Source: Glomus cerebriforme
Taxonomy: Eukaryota > Glomeromycota > Glomeromycetes > Glomerales > Glomeraceae
Direction of reading: 5' to 3'
DNA length: 64,000 nt
Assembly: GCA_003550305.1 (NCBI GenBank)
Contig: QKYT01000001.1
Location: 514,263-578,262, forward strand
Shown here: positions 46,067 to 59,250 of the stretch, one piece after another
Numbering within the stretch: the first letter of the stretch is position 1
Layout of the letters: each line of letters starts with the position of its first letter
The notes under the pieces: generated by a model
The model's database searches: none
Seen by the model: the letters and a program-made list of their open reading frames with translations, nothing else
What the model was told of the DNA's origin: nothing
Translations under genes and position numbers: made by a program

Positions 46067-47629
46067 ATGGCTAAAGAAACACAAATAAGAACAAATTTTA
46101 CTACTTTTCCGATAGAAATTTTAAATAATATTTTTCAACATCTCGAGAAAGATATACGTACATTATATTCATGCATTCAAGTAAATCGAAATTTGTGTAA
46201 ACAAGTGATACCATATATTTGGAGTAACCCAATGCCAAATACATACTCTTCAATTAATATTGAACTATTTATTTACTTTTTTGAAGAAAAAGAAAAGAAA
46301 GAGTTACGACAACAATATCAACTTGATATTAACGATTCTTATCAACCATTATTTAATTATGTGAGTTATTTAAAAATTCTTGATCCAAGGGGAGTTCGTC
46401 GTGCAGTATTTTATTGGTTAAAAAATTATTACGTTGAAAAATATCCTTATTCTGATATTTATGTTGATTTTAAAAATAATCAAATAATTGATTTCACCGA
46501 AAAAGCATTATTAAGATTAATCTTAAAAAATTCATCAAAAATTGAAAAATTAATATTGGATTTGGCAGAAAAATATCAAGATATTCCTAATTATAGTATT
46601 TTTAATGAATTACAAGAACAACAAGGAGAAGGAACGAATCATGGTATAAGAGAAATAACGAAATTATCAATCATAAGTTCATCAGTAATACAATTTGATA
46701 ATATTCAAGGATTTCTCTATATTTTACCAATAATTTGTAGAAAGATACAAAAAATCAAATTACATGACTTATTTTTAGTTGATCAAAATATGGAATTAAA
46801 ATTATATAATATAATTAGAGAACAAAAGAATTTAACATCCATCAATTTAGCTTATAATTTCGTTAATATACTTAGATCGATCTCATCATTAAAATATCAT
46901 GCCGCTTCTCTTAAAAAATTAGTATTAAAATACATTTATCACAATGATAGGGATTTACTTAATACATTTGATCAATTAATTAATTTAGAATATCTTGAAA
47001 TTAAAGAATGTTTTCCTATTAAAATAATTTTAGAACCTTTGATTAGAGCTAACCTTAAATTAGTAACCTTGAAGATTAATGATAACGAGTCTAGATATGA
47101 TTTGATAGAATCAATTATTAAATCATCCGGTTCAACTTTAAAACAATTAGAATTAAATATTTTTATTGACATGATAGAAAATAGATCAACTCTCTCAAAA
47201 TTATGTCCAAATTTAACATATTTACATTTAAAAATTAATAATAGGGTGATTTGTGATGATAATGATAAAGGTGAAAAACATTCCATCTTTTTTAATTATA
47301 TTAATAATTTAGTATATTTAAAATATTTTTATATGGAATTCTACTTAATTTACATGATTGGAGATTTTGATCAATTAATTAATCTTTCTTCTTTACAATT
47401 CGTTTCTTTAAAAGATCACCATTATTCTTTGGATTCCTTAAAAAAATGGTTTGATTATTTTACTACAATCTTTAACAACATCACTTTTTATATTGATAAT
47501 GGATTAGAAGATTTTCATAAGAATGTTTTGGAAGATTTTGCTCAAGAAAAGAAGGATGATGGTTTTAATTTAGTTTATACATTAGATGGGTTTTATAAGT
47601 TTGTAGCGAAAAATCAAATTTTGTATTAA
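46067..47629 (+). CDS. F-box/LRR-like protein, 520 aa
   Basis: A single intronless frame beginning in a Kozak-like A-rich context (CAAAAAATGG). The F-box spans about residues 12-55 (TTFPIEILNNIFQHL, then LYSCIQVNRNLCKQVIPYIW), matching the layout of the genes at 11698 and 49696. Irregular leucine-rich lines follow, such as LTSINLAYN, LKKLVLKY, LEYLEIKEC and LTYLHLKI, consistent with a target-binding solenoid. The product would be an SCF adaptor whose target is unknown. Codon use is strongly A/T-ending and Lys/Asn/Ile-rich, more than the 11698 gene, as expected for a fast-evolving family member. Its next neighbour downstream in the same direction, 2 kb away, is another F-box gene. Confidence 0.88.
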   Translation: MAKETQIRTNFTTFPIEILNNIFQHLEKDIRTLYSCIQVNRNLCKQVIPYIWSNPMPNTYSSINIELFIYFFEEKEKKELRQQYQLDINDSYQPLFNYVSYLKILDPRGVRRAVFYWLKNYYVEKYPYSDIYVDFKNNQIIDFTEKALLRLILKNSSKIEKLILDLAEKYQDIPNYSIFNELQEQQGEGTNHGIREITKLSIISSSVIQFDNIQGFLYILPIICRKIQKIKLHDLFLVDQNMELKLYNIIREQKNLTSINLAYNFVNILRSISSLKYHAASLKKLVLKYIYHNDRDLLNTFDQLINLEYLEIKECFPIKIILEPLIRANLKLVTLKINDNESRYDLIESIIKSSGSTLKQLELNIFIDMIENRSTLSKLCPNLTYLHLKINNRVICDDNDKGEKHSIFFNYINNLVYLKYFYMEFYLIYMIGDFDQLINLSSLQFVSLKDHHYSLDSLKKWFDYFTTIFNNITFYIDNGLEDFHKNVLEDFAQEKKDDGFNLVYTLDGFYKFVAKNQILY

Positions 47630-49695
47630 ATAAATAATATTTGTAAATGAAATTATTTACACAAATAATATGTTATAATATTAATTTATATTAATTATAT
47701 GACCAGCATTATCTTAAATCTTCCGTAACGTCAACCTTTCCATTGGCTGAATGAATGCTTGAATATAATGAGATCTGTATGATTTATTGCCTTAATTATT
47801 AAATCATTCAAATGCAAGTTGGCTGAAAATTTTAATGAATCATGTGGAAATCTTTGATGCTTTGTTCATTTAAAACCTTGCTGCTTTAACTGTTAAACCG
47901 AAAAAATGTTTGTCGATCTTTGTTTTTTGCGTGAGAAAAATACTCGTGAGAGAAGAATTCTAAATTAGAATGGCGCAGTAAACAACCATAATAATCCTTT
48001 TTGTTTATTCGAATGAACCTTAAAGAATTATCTATTATATAATTTAATGACAAATTACGATAATAGATGAAAAAAGTTCACCAACGATATAAGAGAAATT
48101 AAATAGGGTTTTAATTTAAGGTTAGATCTTTAATTTAGTACTTATAAGATGAGATACAGTACATTAGTTTTAGGTTAATTGTGATTTAATCTATTTTTTT
48201 TTTTGTAAGCAATGATAAGAATAAAAAACAAGTTTGACATGAAGGATGAAATATAATAATCGAAGAAGAATCGATTCAAAATTCGAGAGAAAATAAAATT
48301 GATTATTTGAATTCACTTAATTGGAGTAATAAACGGAATATCAGATATACTTACGTTAAGCGTGGTGAAATTAGTGACAAGATCATATAACATAAAAATT
48401 TGAAGATATATCTAAATTATTTATATCTGATGTGTTAAGTTCAAAAAAAAAAAAAAAAAAAAAAAGTAAAAATCAGATAATGGATAATTGGATATCGTAG
48501 AAAACCTTCATACTATGAATTACTTTCCAACGCGTTGATATCCGATAGTATGTTTTTTGAGGTATATGTAGTACCAAATCATATTTTAAGCGCATAAAAT
48601 AAGACAAAAAGTGTTTCATTCGTGTATTAGCCACAAATATTAGTAATGCGTGAATTAGAGCATCAGGTATGGATTTATCGGAGCTGATACGATTTCGGAT
48701 ATTTACTAATTTACAATTTCGGTTATAGGGCAATTAATTGGTATGCTTATATTAGATATTACCGAATACCCATTCTGGGCGCTCACATTATTTTATTCTT
48801 TATTTCTGAAACACAACGGAAAGAAGGCTTTTACTACAACAGATACTTATACATGTTAAAATATCCAATAAATATTATTCTATTCTCGATAATTTTTATC
48901 AAAACAACTTTATTACCAAGAATAAAAATAATGAATAATAATTTTAAACTTATATCCGAACAAAGCATTTATAATATATGGCTACCCTAGTTTTTTGTCG
49001 CGTATGGATGGTTAATAGAAAAAAAAGTTCATATAACGTTACCATTATTTTAGTGAATATTGAAGGAGAGTTTTCAAAAAATAAATGGTAGATTCAGCAA
49101 ATGACAATATATTCTTCAACGTCAGCATATTTAACTCGCATACTTTTAAGAAGTGTAGTAGCGGTCATTATTCACAAGGTTCGATCGGATTAGGTTGAAC
49201 ATCTACTTTAAAGTTTTTTCTTGAGTATCAGCATTAATTGTTGAATATTATAAAGGTGCCAAATGGAGAGAGGAACAAATCACAAATCTTAAATAATTAG
49301 ATTCTTTTTTTTTTCATATTTATCAAATTGTAATGCGCGTTCTTCTTTTTAATATCCGAAAATAAAGGTTAAGCCACATTTTGATATACAAAATAAGTAT
49401 CCACGTGTAAATAAGCCACATTTCCCTTAACGTAAATATTTTCATTATCAGAATTTATAAATGTGATAGTGTAACAGTGTAAAATGCTCTTTTTTTTTAA
49501 ATTTAAAGAATAAGGAAATTATAATAGGAAATAATTTATGCGATGTGTAAACATTTACGCAATCCAATATTATTGGTATTTAATAATTATATATAATAAT
49601 ATAGGATCAAAATGTTTCTCATCAATCGGCATAAAAAAAAAACTTTTTAAACCTTCTTTCTCCTCGCTTAAGAAAATAATAATTATAATATCATA
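47630..49695. other. intergenic region between two F-box genes
   Basis: 2.1 kb of AT-rich DNA with a long A-run at about 48444-48465. A minus frame at 48473-48733 (86 codons) contains no recognised domain. No gene is supported; promoter sequences of the 49696 gene should lie at its right end. Confidence 0.5.
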
Positions 49696-51351
49696 ATGAA
49701 TTTACCAAAATTACCCAGTAAATGTGTAGAATGTATCATAAAACATATTGACGAAAATGATATTAAAACTTTACATTCCACAACTTTAGTTAATCGTGAT
49801 TGGTGTAAATTTAGTGTAATACGTTTGTGGAAAACCCCTTTATCATTTTCAAATTTAATCTCGAATTTAAATTCAAATTCAAAATTGGAATCGAAATCGA
49901 ATTCAATAAATTCAACTACAAATTTAACAAAATACCCTTTCAACAACTTTTACAAAATAATACCAATATTATTATCATTCCTCGATGTAAATTTTCAAAA
50001 AGATTTAAATAATTTATCAAAACAATTTTATATACCAAAAAATACCTTAAATTTTTATCCAAAATTACAATATGATTTAAAAATTCCTATTGATGATTTA
50101 AAAATTCCCACTCACACAATATTATCATTCGATTATCCAAAATATATTAAACATGTTAATTTTGTTGATTTGGTGGTATTGGCAAATAAATGGTTAAATA
50201 ATTTATTGAGTGAAACATTATCATCATCTTCAATATTTCTTAATTTTTATTTATATAAAAGTTTGGGTAGATGGGATTACATTCGTTATATGACAAATTC
50301 AATTAATTTTCATTGTCCTTTTATTCATTTTGATAAAAATCCTCAAATTTTTTTTAAATTCATACTTGAATCTTTATTTAAAGTATTATTTAATTATTCC
50401 CAAATTAATTCTTTATCTATAATGGATGTTTCCGTTACACATCATCCTTGTAATCAATTAAATCGATTAGACCATAATCATTTTTTATCAAATTTAACTT
50501 CTTTTAGTTTTTGTCAAACTATTGATTCAGGATTATTAAAAAAAATATCCGGATTGATTCATGATACCATAACAACAATATCAATAAGTATTGTATCAGA
50601 TGAATCATTTGTAGATGTAATCGATTTCATTAATTCTCTTCATTCTCTTCAATCCATCTCTATACTCGGTAATAATACAAATGTCACTTCCATCATTCAA
50701 TCTTTACAAAATCATACTTCAACGTTAATTAAACTTAAACTCAATCTATGTATAATTGATGATGATGCGATTGAAAGTTTATCAGAGTGTGATCATTTGC
50801 AAGAATTAATTTTTCATCAATTACATTTTACATTTGATGATGAAATTGATAATATTTCAATGAATTATTTATACTTTCCTCAACTAAAAAAATTAAATTA
50901 TTGGGAATATAGTTCAACAAGTTCACTAATTACATATATGATACAAATTAATGGTCATAATTTAACTCATCTGAATATTCATACAAGCATGGAAAGATGT
51001 ATAAAATTATTTGATATAATATCAAACCATTGTCCTTCACTTATTTTCTTAATCACTCCAATATCTGAACAAAAAGATTTTCTCGCTTTATTTTCTATTC
51101 TTGAACATTGTAAATTCTTGAAAAGTTTATATATTTATGAATTTAATATCATGATTATTAATGAAGAGATTATATTATCTTTTATTGAATTTATACCAGA
51201 TTCTTTATTATATTTAAAAATTAATAAATTAGAATTTTCTCAATCTAAGTTAGGTTATAAATTAAAAAATTGTAGTATTATTTCTGAAGTCTTACTTGGC
51301 AAAAATTCTTTGGCTGTAAGAGAATTTTTTTCATCTATAGGAGGTTTTTAA
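49696..51351 (+). CDS. F-box/LRR-like protein, 551 aa
   Basis: A single intronless frame. The F-box covers about residues 1-50 (LPKLPSKCVECIIKHI, then LHSTTLVNRDWCKFSVIRLW). A low-complexity run of Asn, Ser and Lys follows at about 55-80, then a long region with loosely repeated leucine lines (LQSISILGNN, LIKLKLNLC, LQELIFHQL, LTHLNIHT, LYLKINKLEF), typical of an eroded LRR solenoid. The expected role is as an SCF ubiquitin-ligase adaptor. It lies 2.1 kb downstream of the F-box gene at 46067 in the same orientation; a local duplication is possible, but the two sequences are already far apart. Confidence 0.88.
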   Translation: MNLPKLPSKCVECIIKHIDENDIKTLHSTTLVNRDWCKFSVIRLWKTPLSFSNLISNLNSNSKLESKSNSINSTTNLTKYPFNNFYKIIPILLSFLDVNFQKDLNNLSKQFYIPKNTLNFYPKLQYDLKIPIDDLKIPTHTILSFDYPKYIKHVNFVDLVVLANKWLNNLLSETLSSSSIFLNFYLYKSLGRWDYIRYMTNSINFHCPFIHFDKNPQIFFKFILESLFKVLFNYSQINSLSIMDVSVTHHPCNQLNRLDHNHFLSNLTSFSFCQTIDSGLLKKISGLIHDTITTISISIVSDESFVDVIDFINSLHSLQSISILGNNTNVTSIIQSLQNHTSTLIKLKLNLCIIDDDAIESLSECDHLQELIFHQLHFTFDDEIDNISMNYLYFPQLKKLNYWEYSSTSSLITYMIQINGHNLTHLNIHTSMERCIKLFDIISNHCPSLIFLITPISEQKDFLALFSILEHCKFLKSLYIYEFNIMIINEEIILSFIEFIPDSLLYLKINKLEFSQSKLGYKLKNCSIISEVLLGKNSLAVREFFSSIGGF

Positions 51352-54300
51352 GTATTAATTTATTAAATAAAGTTATACAAGCAAATATTATTACCTTAAA
51401 ATCAAAAAATTTTTTGGTTTTTCTAATTATTTACAAATAAAAGTTGTAAATGTCTTTTAAAATTGCAAAATTTCTCTTATCAATAATTTCTTCTATCTTG
51501 TCAAATCTTAGTATTTATATTGCAATTAATATATCTACCCTTTTTGCAAATATAATTACAATAGTATAATAAATATTATAAAAGAAATTATCTATAACTA
51601 AAATAGTAAATATTCTTTTTGGATTGTATGAATAATAAAACATCTTTAAAATAAAAGTGCAATAAAGATTATATATAAATGTAAGCTTTAATAATAAAGC
51701 AAAAAATTATAATAATTAGTATTTAACTTATAATAAACTATAATTAATATATAAAACCTAATACAATTATATTTTAATTAAAAAAATACTAATAATTTTC
51801 TCAATATTTAATGTATACTTATAAAAATTTATATATAAATAGATTTGAATCTATTAAACAACTTTACTTAATCTTAAAAATTACTTTACTTATTATCAAA
51901 ATATTAAAATTATACTTTAATATTAAAAATAAAAAATCTGAAAATTAGGATTATTTTATTTTAAAAGTTTTTTAAAACTAAAATATATACAAAAAAATAG
52001 TAAAAAAGTATTAGTAAATATTCTTAAATAAAAAAAATAAAAGAATAAGTTATTTATTTTTTTTAGAATATAAGATTAAAATTTAATTTATAAAAAAAAT
52101 TAAAAAATTTAAAAAATTAATATAATTTTTTTAGTAATATTAAATAAAAAAATTATAGTTTAATTAATATTTTTTTTTAGATAAGTTAATTGTATTTATT
52201 GTATTAAATTAATAAAATAAAATATATAAAATATAAATAATGAATACATTTTTATAGAAATGAAAAGTATAACTTATTACAGTTTAATTTATATTGAATC
52301 TCAAAAAACTTTAAAACCAACTCATAATTTTTTTTATTAATGAATTTTAGCAAATTAAACCAAATTTAAAGAGTTAAAAATCAGTTTTTTGCAATTATCT
52401 TACTATTCAGTAATTCAATTTACCTAATTTATTTTTTAAAATATAACTTTAAATAAGCTTTACAAAACAAAAAAAAATTAATACAAATTGGATTACTAAA
52501 TAATAAGATAATTGCAAAAAACTATTTTAGTAAAAAGTATTAATTTTAGTATATAAGTCTATTTATATTAATAAATATTTACTAATATATATATAATTTA
52601 TTAAATATTATAATATAAAATATAAAATTACTTTGATTAGCTATATTTTATTATATTTTAAAATATTAATAGAATAAAAAAAATTATTAGTTAAAATATA
52701 ATTTTTATAATTTACTTTAGTTTAATTATAAATCTATAAATCATATTCATTTAATATTACTTAAATAAAAAAAATTTATATATATATATAATAAAATTTA
52801 TACTAATTATTAAGAAAAGGGTCATATGACAAAATTTTTTATGTATAACTATAATATAAATAAATGAAAATTACTATAATTTATGCAAAAATTATGAAAT
52901 TATAAGAAATTACATTAATCAAAAAATACTATTTTATTTTAATAAAAATATATTATAAAAATAAAAAACAAAATATATTAAGTTAAAGAAACTAATATAA
53001 AATATATATTAATTTTACTATAATAGTACCTTTATATATATTTATAAATTATAATAAGTAAAGTTTATAAATATATTATTAGTTATATTATAAAATAAAG
53101 TTTTTTAAGCAATTTATATATTGCTTTACATTTTTTATAATAAAGTTTTATTTATACAAAAAAAAACTCCATTTATATAAATATTACTATTTCATATTTT
53201 TATTATTTTAAATATAAAACTATTAAATAACATAAACTTTTCTTATAATAAATAAATAATAAATATTTCTGAAAGATATTTAATAAAGTTATAAAGAGTT
53301 TTTAATATTTTTAAAAAATTTTTTATCTTGTATAAAAATTATATTACTTTTTAAACATTTTTAGACAGTAATTTATTAATTAAAATGATTATCATATATA
53401 CTTTTAATATATATAATTAGGAACAATTTTTTTTTATAATTTTCTAACTATTTTTTAAAGCTTTCTTATAGGAAGTTTTAAAAGTCTAAATAAAAATATT
53501 CTTGTCTTTATTTTATATATAAATTTAGTAGTTTAAGATATTTATATAAAATATATTCATAACTTTTTGTTTTTTCTTTAAATAACAACTTAACTATTTT
53601 TATATTAGTACGTTTGGTTATTTTAAGTTTCTGAAGTGATCATTTTTGCTTTAACTGTTAGACAAGTAGAATTAGAAAAAGTTAAAACTAAGAAGATTTT
53701 ATAAAAAAAAAGTAATAATAACAGTAAAATAATTTTATTTTTTTTTATTTCTTTAGTATTTTTTATTAAAAAATTTAGAAGAGATTCAGAACATATTTTA
53801 TTTAAGAAGGCTTTGCTATTAAATTTTACACTATCTTCTATATGTAATGACTAATGAGTAATATTTTTTCATATATTGGAATAAAGAATATATTGCAAAT
53901 GCATTTCTCATTTAAATTTATATTTTATTTTATTATAAATTTAAATAAAAAATTTGATTTGAATTTGACTTAGACTCAGTTTAAGATTTAAAAAAGCTAT
54001 CTCATAATCTAGTAATTTGATTTTAATGATTTTTTTTTTATTTTATAAATATCATCATACTCATTATAAAAAAAGATCATCTATATTGGATGCATAGATC
54101 ATGAGATATTCAATTAATCAGGATTATGCTATATCACAAATCAATTTATACAGAATTCTAATTATAATATAAAATATAATTTTAAAAAGTAATAATAAAA
54201 ATTTAAAATAAAAAACTAATTAGGTAGTAGTTGATTTAAAAAGAAGAGATGAAAAGCAAAAGTATTTTTTAATTACTTTATTTTAGATATACCAATAATA

Positions 54301-55825
54301 AAAATTTTTTGAATAGAATGATTTATCACCTTAATATCACATAAATAATTAACTTAATTTTGGAAATTTATCATCAGAAATTAGTTGTAAAATATAAGGT
54401 ATAAAATTATTATATAAATATAATAATCTAAATTTTTAGATAAGGTTTTTTTTTAAGATTATATAAATAGTTAATACTTAATTCAATAGTATTATATTAT
54501 TATATTCATTATATACTTATAAAAAGTATAAAGTAAATTAGAGTATATATATTATCTAAGATAACTTTTGCTGAAAGCTTATTTTCATAATTTAGCTTTT
54601 ATATATAATGAGTATTATTTACTAAATGATAAAAATAAATTATGTAATTCTAAAAATTTTATTATTATTGTATAAACTATTTTTAAATAAAAGAATATTA
54701 TATATCTATATAATTAAAAAATTTGTAATATTTAGAGTAACTGTATAAATAAATGCTTTAAAGTTGTGTAGTCTAATCATATTATATTATATAAAGATCT
54801 AAAAAGGCAATTTTATTTCCTATAAAAATTGGATCAAATGGTAATACAAGATTATACAAATTTTCAAAAAAGAAAATCGATGTATATATATATAATTCTA
54901 ACCAGAATTAAAAATTATAAATAAAATTAAAATATTACTAATAAAACCCATTGCAAAGCAACAAGTAGCAAACTAATATTTATTTAAAAAATATATATAT
55001 AATTTTAAAATTTAATTTTAAATTTAATTAAATTTTAAACAACTTTATTTTAAAAGTAAATTTATTTTTATTTAGAATAAAAATTTAAAATTTAATTATT
55101 TCTTATTTTTATATTAATACTATAAATCTCAAAAATAGTATTTATAATATTTTTTAAAACTTTAATTTGCAATTCGTAAGAAATAAAAAGATCTACATTA
55201 GTAATCAGTGGGGCAATTTTATAATTAAATTTATTAGTACTCATAATCTGGAGCTATCGGACAAATATTGGTATATTTTAATAATTATTTTGGATTTTAA
55301 AAATAATAGATTAATTTATAACTTTTTGGCTACCTTTCATAAAAAAATTATAAGAATATCTTTGAAATTGCAAATTCTAAATGAGGACTGAAATTATGTA
55401 ATTAGACATTTTTATTAAATTTTACTATTAAAATTGACAGTTGGAAATTATGTATATGGTAGAATAATAAGGTATGCTATATTTTTTTGCCCTTTTTTTT
55501 GCAATTAATATTAGCCAAATTATTTGTAATACTAATTAAAATTATTATAATGCAAGTCAGAGGTGCTTTGCTTAATTCAGCAACATATAGATTATAGCTA
55601 AAATGCCCGCTAATCACTAATGTTGATCTTTCTGTTTCTTACAAATTGTGAATTAAGTATATTTGTAAAGCAGGTAAAATTATTTATAAATTATAATTTT
55701 AAAAGTTATATAAAGTTTATATTAAAAAAAAAATTAAAAATTTTTATTAATAACTATAATATATTATTTCTAAAAATAATCAATTTAAAATAAATAAATA
55801 TCTAACATTTTTAAAAAACCTTTAA

Positions 55826-55863
<38 letters not shown>

Positions 55864-56589
55864 GCAAATGATTAGCATAATGTTATATTTATATTAAATT
55901 TGATAAATAATGAATTATATTTATTAATATTTACTTTAAGTATTATTATAATATTCATTATTTAATTTAAGATCTTGTAAAACTATAGGTATTTAATTTT
56001 AAAAAAATAAATAATTTAAAAACACTTATCAAATTTAAAATTATATAGTTGTATTTTTAATTTTTTTTAAAAAAAATTAATACCATAACTTTGTATAAAT
56101 TTTAATTTTTAATGTTATAAAAGAAATAAATTAGAAACTTAAAAATGATCATTATATCATTCATATAGCAACAAAAAGAAACCTTAATTATTAAAACTAA
56201 AAAAATTTTTGTGTTATTTAATTTATTTTAATAAAATATTTGTAAAGAATAAATGTAAATGATTATTTATAAAAAAAATCTGATTTCATTTCAGTCATTT
56301 CAGAATCTTGAAAACTAAAATATGGATCAAAATAATATAAAACTACTAATGTTAGCTAACTAATTTTCTCTTATTTCACATGTATTATTCAAGATTATTA
56401 TAAACATTTAGATAAATATTAACTAAATATATGATAAGTAATCCAAAAAAAATTGACTTTTGCTATCCAAAGCATGTCATTGACCTCATATTTCATATAA
56501 TGAGATAATTTGAACGATACAAAGTTTTTTGTCTGAATAAATGACCGATAATATTACATACTTTAAAGACTTAAATTTTACAATACCAA
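51352..56589. other. 5.2-kb AT desert
   Basis: Extremely A/T-rich sequence with dense TTTATA, AATATA and poly-A/T words and no coding frame longer than 75 codons. An (AAT)n microsatellite occupies about 55826-55863. No transposon ends, RNA gene or other structure is recognised. The 55167-55391 frame is taken as chance. Confidence 0.6.
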
Positions 56590-57130
56590 ATAACTGAAAT
56601 ATTTACCATTAATTCCAACAGATTGTAAGTCTTCCCACCATACTTTTCATCGATTTGTACAATATTTATTTGTCAATTCAATAATTAACCGCAAATCAGT
56701 TGTTTCTGATGTTAAAGGTATTTTTGAATGCCGTGAAAAGGCATCATGATTTTAATTAAAACTAGAATATAAAAATCTCTCAGGTGATAAAAGTGGATTA
56801 AAACTTTCAAATCGGGAAAATGAATCATTTGTCATTTCATTTCACTTGTAAATTCATTAATTCATCAAATGCCAATATTTTCAATTTCTATCTGTGGTTC
56901 AAAATAAAAATATAAATTCAGAAATAAAAATTATTCTTATGTACAGTACCAGCTAAGTCTCGATATTGGTCATCATTAACAATTGATTCAAACTAGTTTG
57001 ATTATTTGAAGAATGTTCAACACGATGAATAAGTTGCATTGAAGGTGCAGCTATTTCTTCCGGTGACCTTTTACCTTTATTAGAAGTTTTCCCGGACCTT
57101 TATATTTTTTTTTTTTCAACTCGCTACTGA
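56590..57130 (-). pseudogene. possible gene relic of unknown family
   Basis: This patch is less AT-rich than the desert around it. The minus strand shows coding-like stretches: GKTSNKGKRSPEEIAAPSMQ (about 57035-57095) and, after a probable intron, SFSRFESFNPLLSPERFLY (about 56770-56825) and SKIPLTSETTDLRLIIELTN (about 56670-56730). These are interrupted by TAA and TGA stops. I do not recognise the family. It could be a dead copy of a gene elsewhere, or unspliced exons of a real one. Confidence 0.35.
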
Positions 57131-57572
57131 AAATTTTGAGCAAATAAAAAATTACTTGTCACGTTATAGTGAACGTGACATGTCCGGTGACTTTTGCATT
57201 TAATATATATAGAAAGAATCAGTAAAATTTATTTGTAGAATTTTTCATGAATCTGCTCGGTCTACATTCTCATTTCTCACTTAAAAAATACCGAATTATA
57301 AAATTTACAATTATAAACAAGAATAATGTACTATTAAATTAACCCTTAAATTGTAGGCAAATTTGCCTGCAATTTTCATTCAATCAGATATATAAAAAAG
57401 GTTCATATTCTAATGAGTAAGATAAATATATAAAAATCATTATACATTGTTCTTTTAAATGCTCTACGTAAAATCAAATCCTATTCTAAATCTAAACAAA
57501 CAAAATTAACCAAATCTGTATATAGTATAAGATTGATATAGCTACAATAAATCCAAGCGATCATTATTCATT

Positions 57573-58376
57573 TTAAAACTTGGAGGCAAATTTTTTTGCT
57601 ATACCGCTTAAGAATGTTGTTATCGTATCCATAATAGCCAATACCAAAGATACTACTTGCCCAAAACCCCAATCCCAAGTTCCTGATATCGGATTTTTTT
57701 GTACTGATATTTCAACGCAGGCTATTAATAATCCCATTAATACAATAGATACAATAGTGATGCAATCTGATGAATCTGGTTCAATTTCTTCTAAATCTGA
57801 ACCACTTTTCTCCCGAAAATCAGGACGATGTTTGAACCCGTATCCCAATAGAATTGATACAATAATTAATGCTAATCCTAGTGCAATACAGTTTAATATC
57901 AACGCAAAGTTTCGTAACCAGCCAGTTGGGCTGAGTGGAACAGGTAATAGATAAAGTTTCACGTCATTGCCACATTGTTCTGTGGGTAATTTCTGTTCAA
58001 TACGTGCCCATAACCAAATGTTAAAGGATATAATTACTAAATAAGTTATATAATATATCAAAGTTGTAAAATATGTCTTCTTAATATTCTTTTTATAGTT
58101 CTTATAATTTATAATAGATGGATACAAAGTTGCTAACATTAATATCGATACAAATTGAGATACTTCTATTAGGAACACACTATGTAAAGTTTTGTCAATT
58201 ACTGCAGATATTACTAAAGAGAAGGATGTTATCGCTCCGAGTAATGTTGATTCTGCAATCTCTTCTCCTTTAGCCAATGTTTTAACAAGTACTAGTAAAC
58301 ATTGTAGGTAAACTGATATTCTTACTCCTGGACCTGTTATATCACCGTTACCGTCTATGCTGCAAGTAGTGGACAT
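57573..58376 (-). CDS. multi-pass membrane protein of unknown function, 267 aa (paralogue of 59251-60198)
   Basis: The open frame extends up to 58598, but the ATG at 58376 is chosen because its MSTTCSIDGNGDITGPGVRI start aligns with the paralogue's MSCVITGDTDIIGPGVRI. Several hydrophobic stretches (LQCLLVLVKTL, ITSFSLVISAVI, VSQFVSILMLATL, TLIYYITYLVIISFNIWLW, LALIIVSILLGYG, ITIVSIVLMGLLIACVEI and a C-terminal one) predict about seven helices. A short acidic loop (SGSDLEEIEPDSSD) lies between helices five and six. The closing motif SVQKNPISGTWDWGFGQVVSLVLA is shared with the neighbour. I know of no assigned function; fungal membrane proteins with a similar GFGQ-type ending exist. No intron is visible. 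Confidence 0.85.
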   Translation of the reverse strand: MSTTCSIDGNGDITGPGVRISVYLQCLLVLVKTLAKGEEIAESTLLGAITSFSLVISAVIDKTLHSVFLIEVSQFVSILMLATLYPSIINYKNYKKNIKKTYFTTLIYYITYLVIISFNIWLWARIEQKLPTEQCGNDVKLYLLPVPLSPTGWLRNFALILNCIALGLALIIVSILLGYGFKHRPDFREKSGSDLEEIEPDSSDCITIVSIVLMGLLIACVEISVQKNPISGTWDWGFGQVVSLVLAIMDTITTFLSGIAKKFASKF

Positions 58377-59250
58377 AGTAGTAATAATAAGCTTGAATCT
58401 TGAGTGAAATAAACGGTAAATTTGGCAAATCAAGTGGACAGGAATAGGATATATATACAAATTCAAGTTTTTTTTTACTTTTCTAATATGGTAAGTTATG
58501 ATTACACCAGATGTTGTGTGATCGTAATCAAAATAGGATAGATTATCAAAAAAAGTAAAATTGACATCATTTTCTTCCCTTCTTCGTCGAAATAACAATT
58601 TTAAGAAATTTCGAAAAACGGGAATCTAATATGTTTTTGATTATATATTTTTCTTTTTGTTATATCAAATCTTTATCTTTTAGTTTGGCAATATTATATA
58701 TTTGTTTCACAAACCAGGTTAAATACAATTGACAGAAGGTATTGAAATTCCGGTTATAATTTTTTAAGAATTTCTGGATAGATTTTCTTTCAATTGTCGC
58801 TAATTTATTTTTGGTTGGTATCTTCTATTTAGAAGTCGTGGCAAAGAGAGGATCTTTAATTGATTTTATATTATATTTCACGTTCGCTTTGTCAAAAATC
58901 CCTGTTATGAGAAAAAGCATTAAGATGGCCTGATTTTCCAGACGGATAATTCACTCCGCTTACATAATCAACTCCTTAACTTTCGTTTTGTTTTGTGACA
59001 TGGAAGGATTCAATAATTAGTAACTGTAGTGATCATCATTTCACTTCTATTTACACAACATTCTGGCGTAAAAAAACATTTTAAACTTACTATAATTAAA
59101 CATGTAATCATAAAAATGAGCTGGTACACCTGGAATTTTTTTTTTATGTACGTAAAAAAAATTCAATTACAATATAAATACCTATACAATTTACATTCTT
59201 GCAAAAGTATTTCTGTTTTTTTCTCATTTCTTATTATTAATAATATCACT
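58377..59250. promoter_or_regulatory. divergent spacer between the two paralogous membrane-protein genes
   Basis: 874 bp between start codons facing away from each other, so it should contain both promoters. Both flanking open frames run into it but without sequence similarity to each other, which supports the internal starts chosen. No specific site is recognised. Confidence 0.5.

Noticed and set aside
48473..48733. 86-codon minus-strand frame between two F-box genes
   Set aside because: No known motif, no neighbouring exon that extends it, and it lies in AT-rich intergenic DNA.
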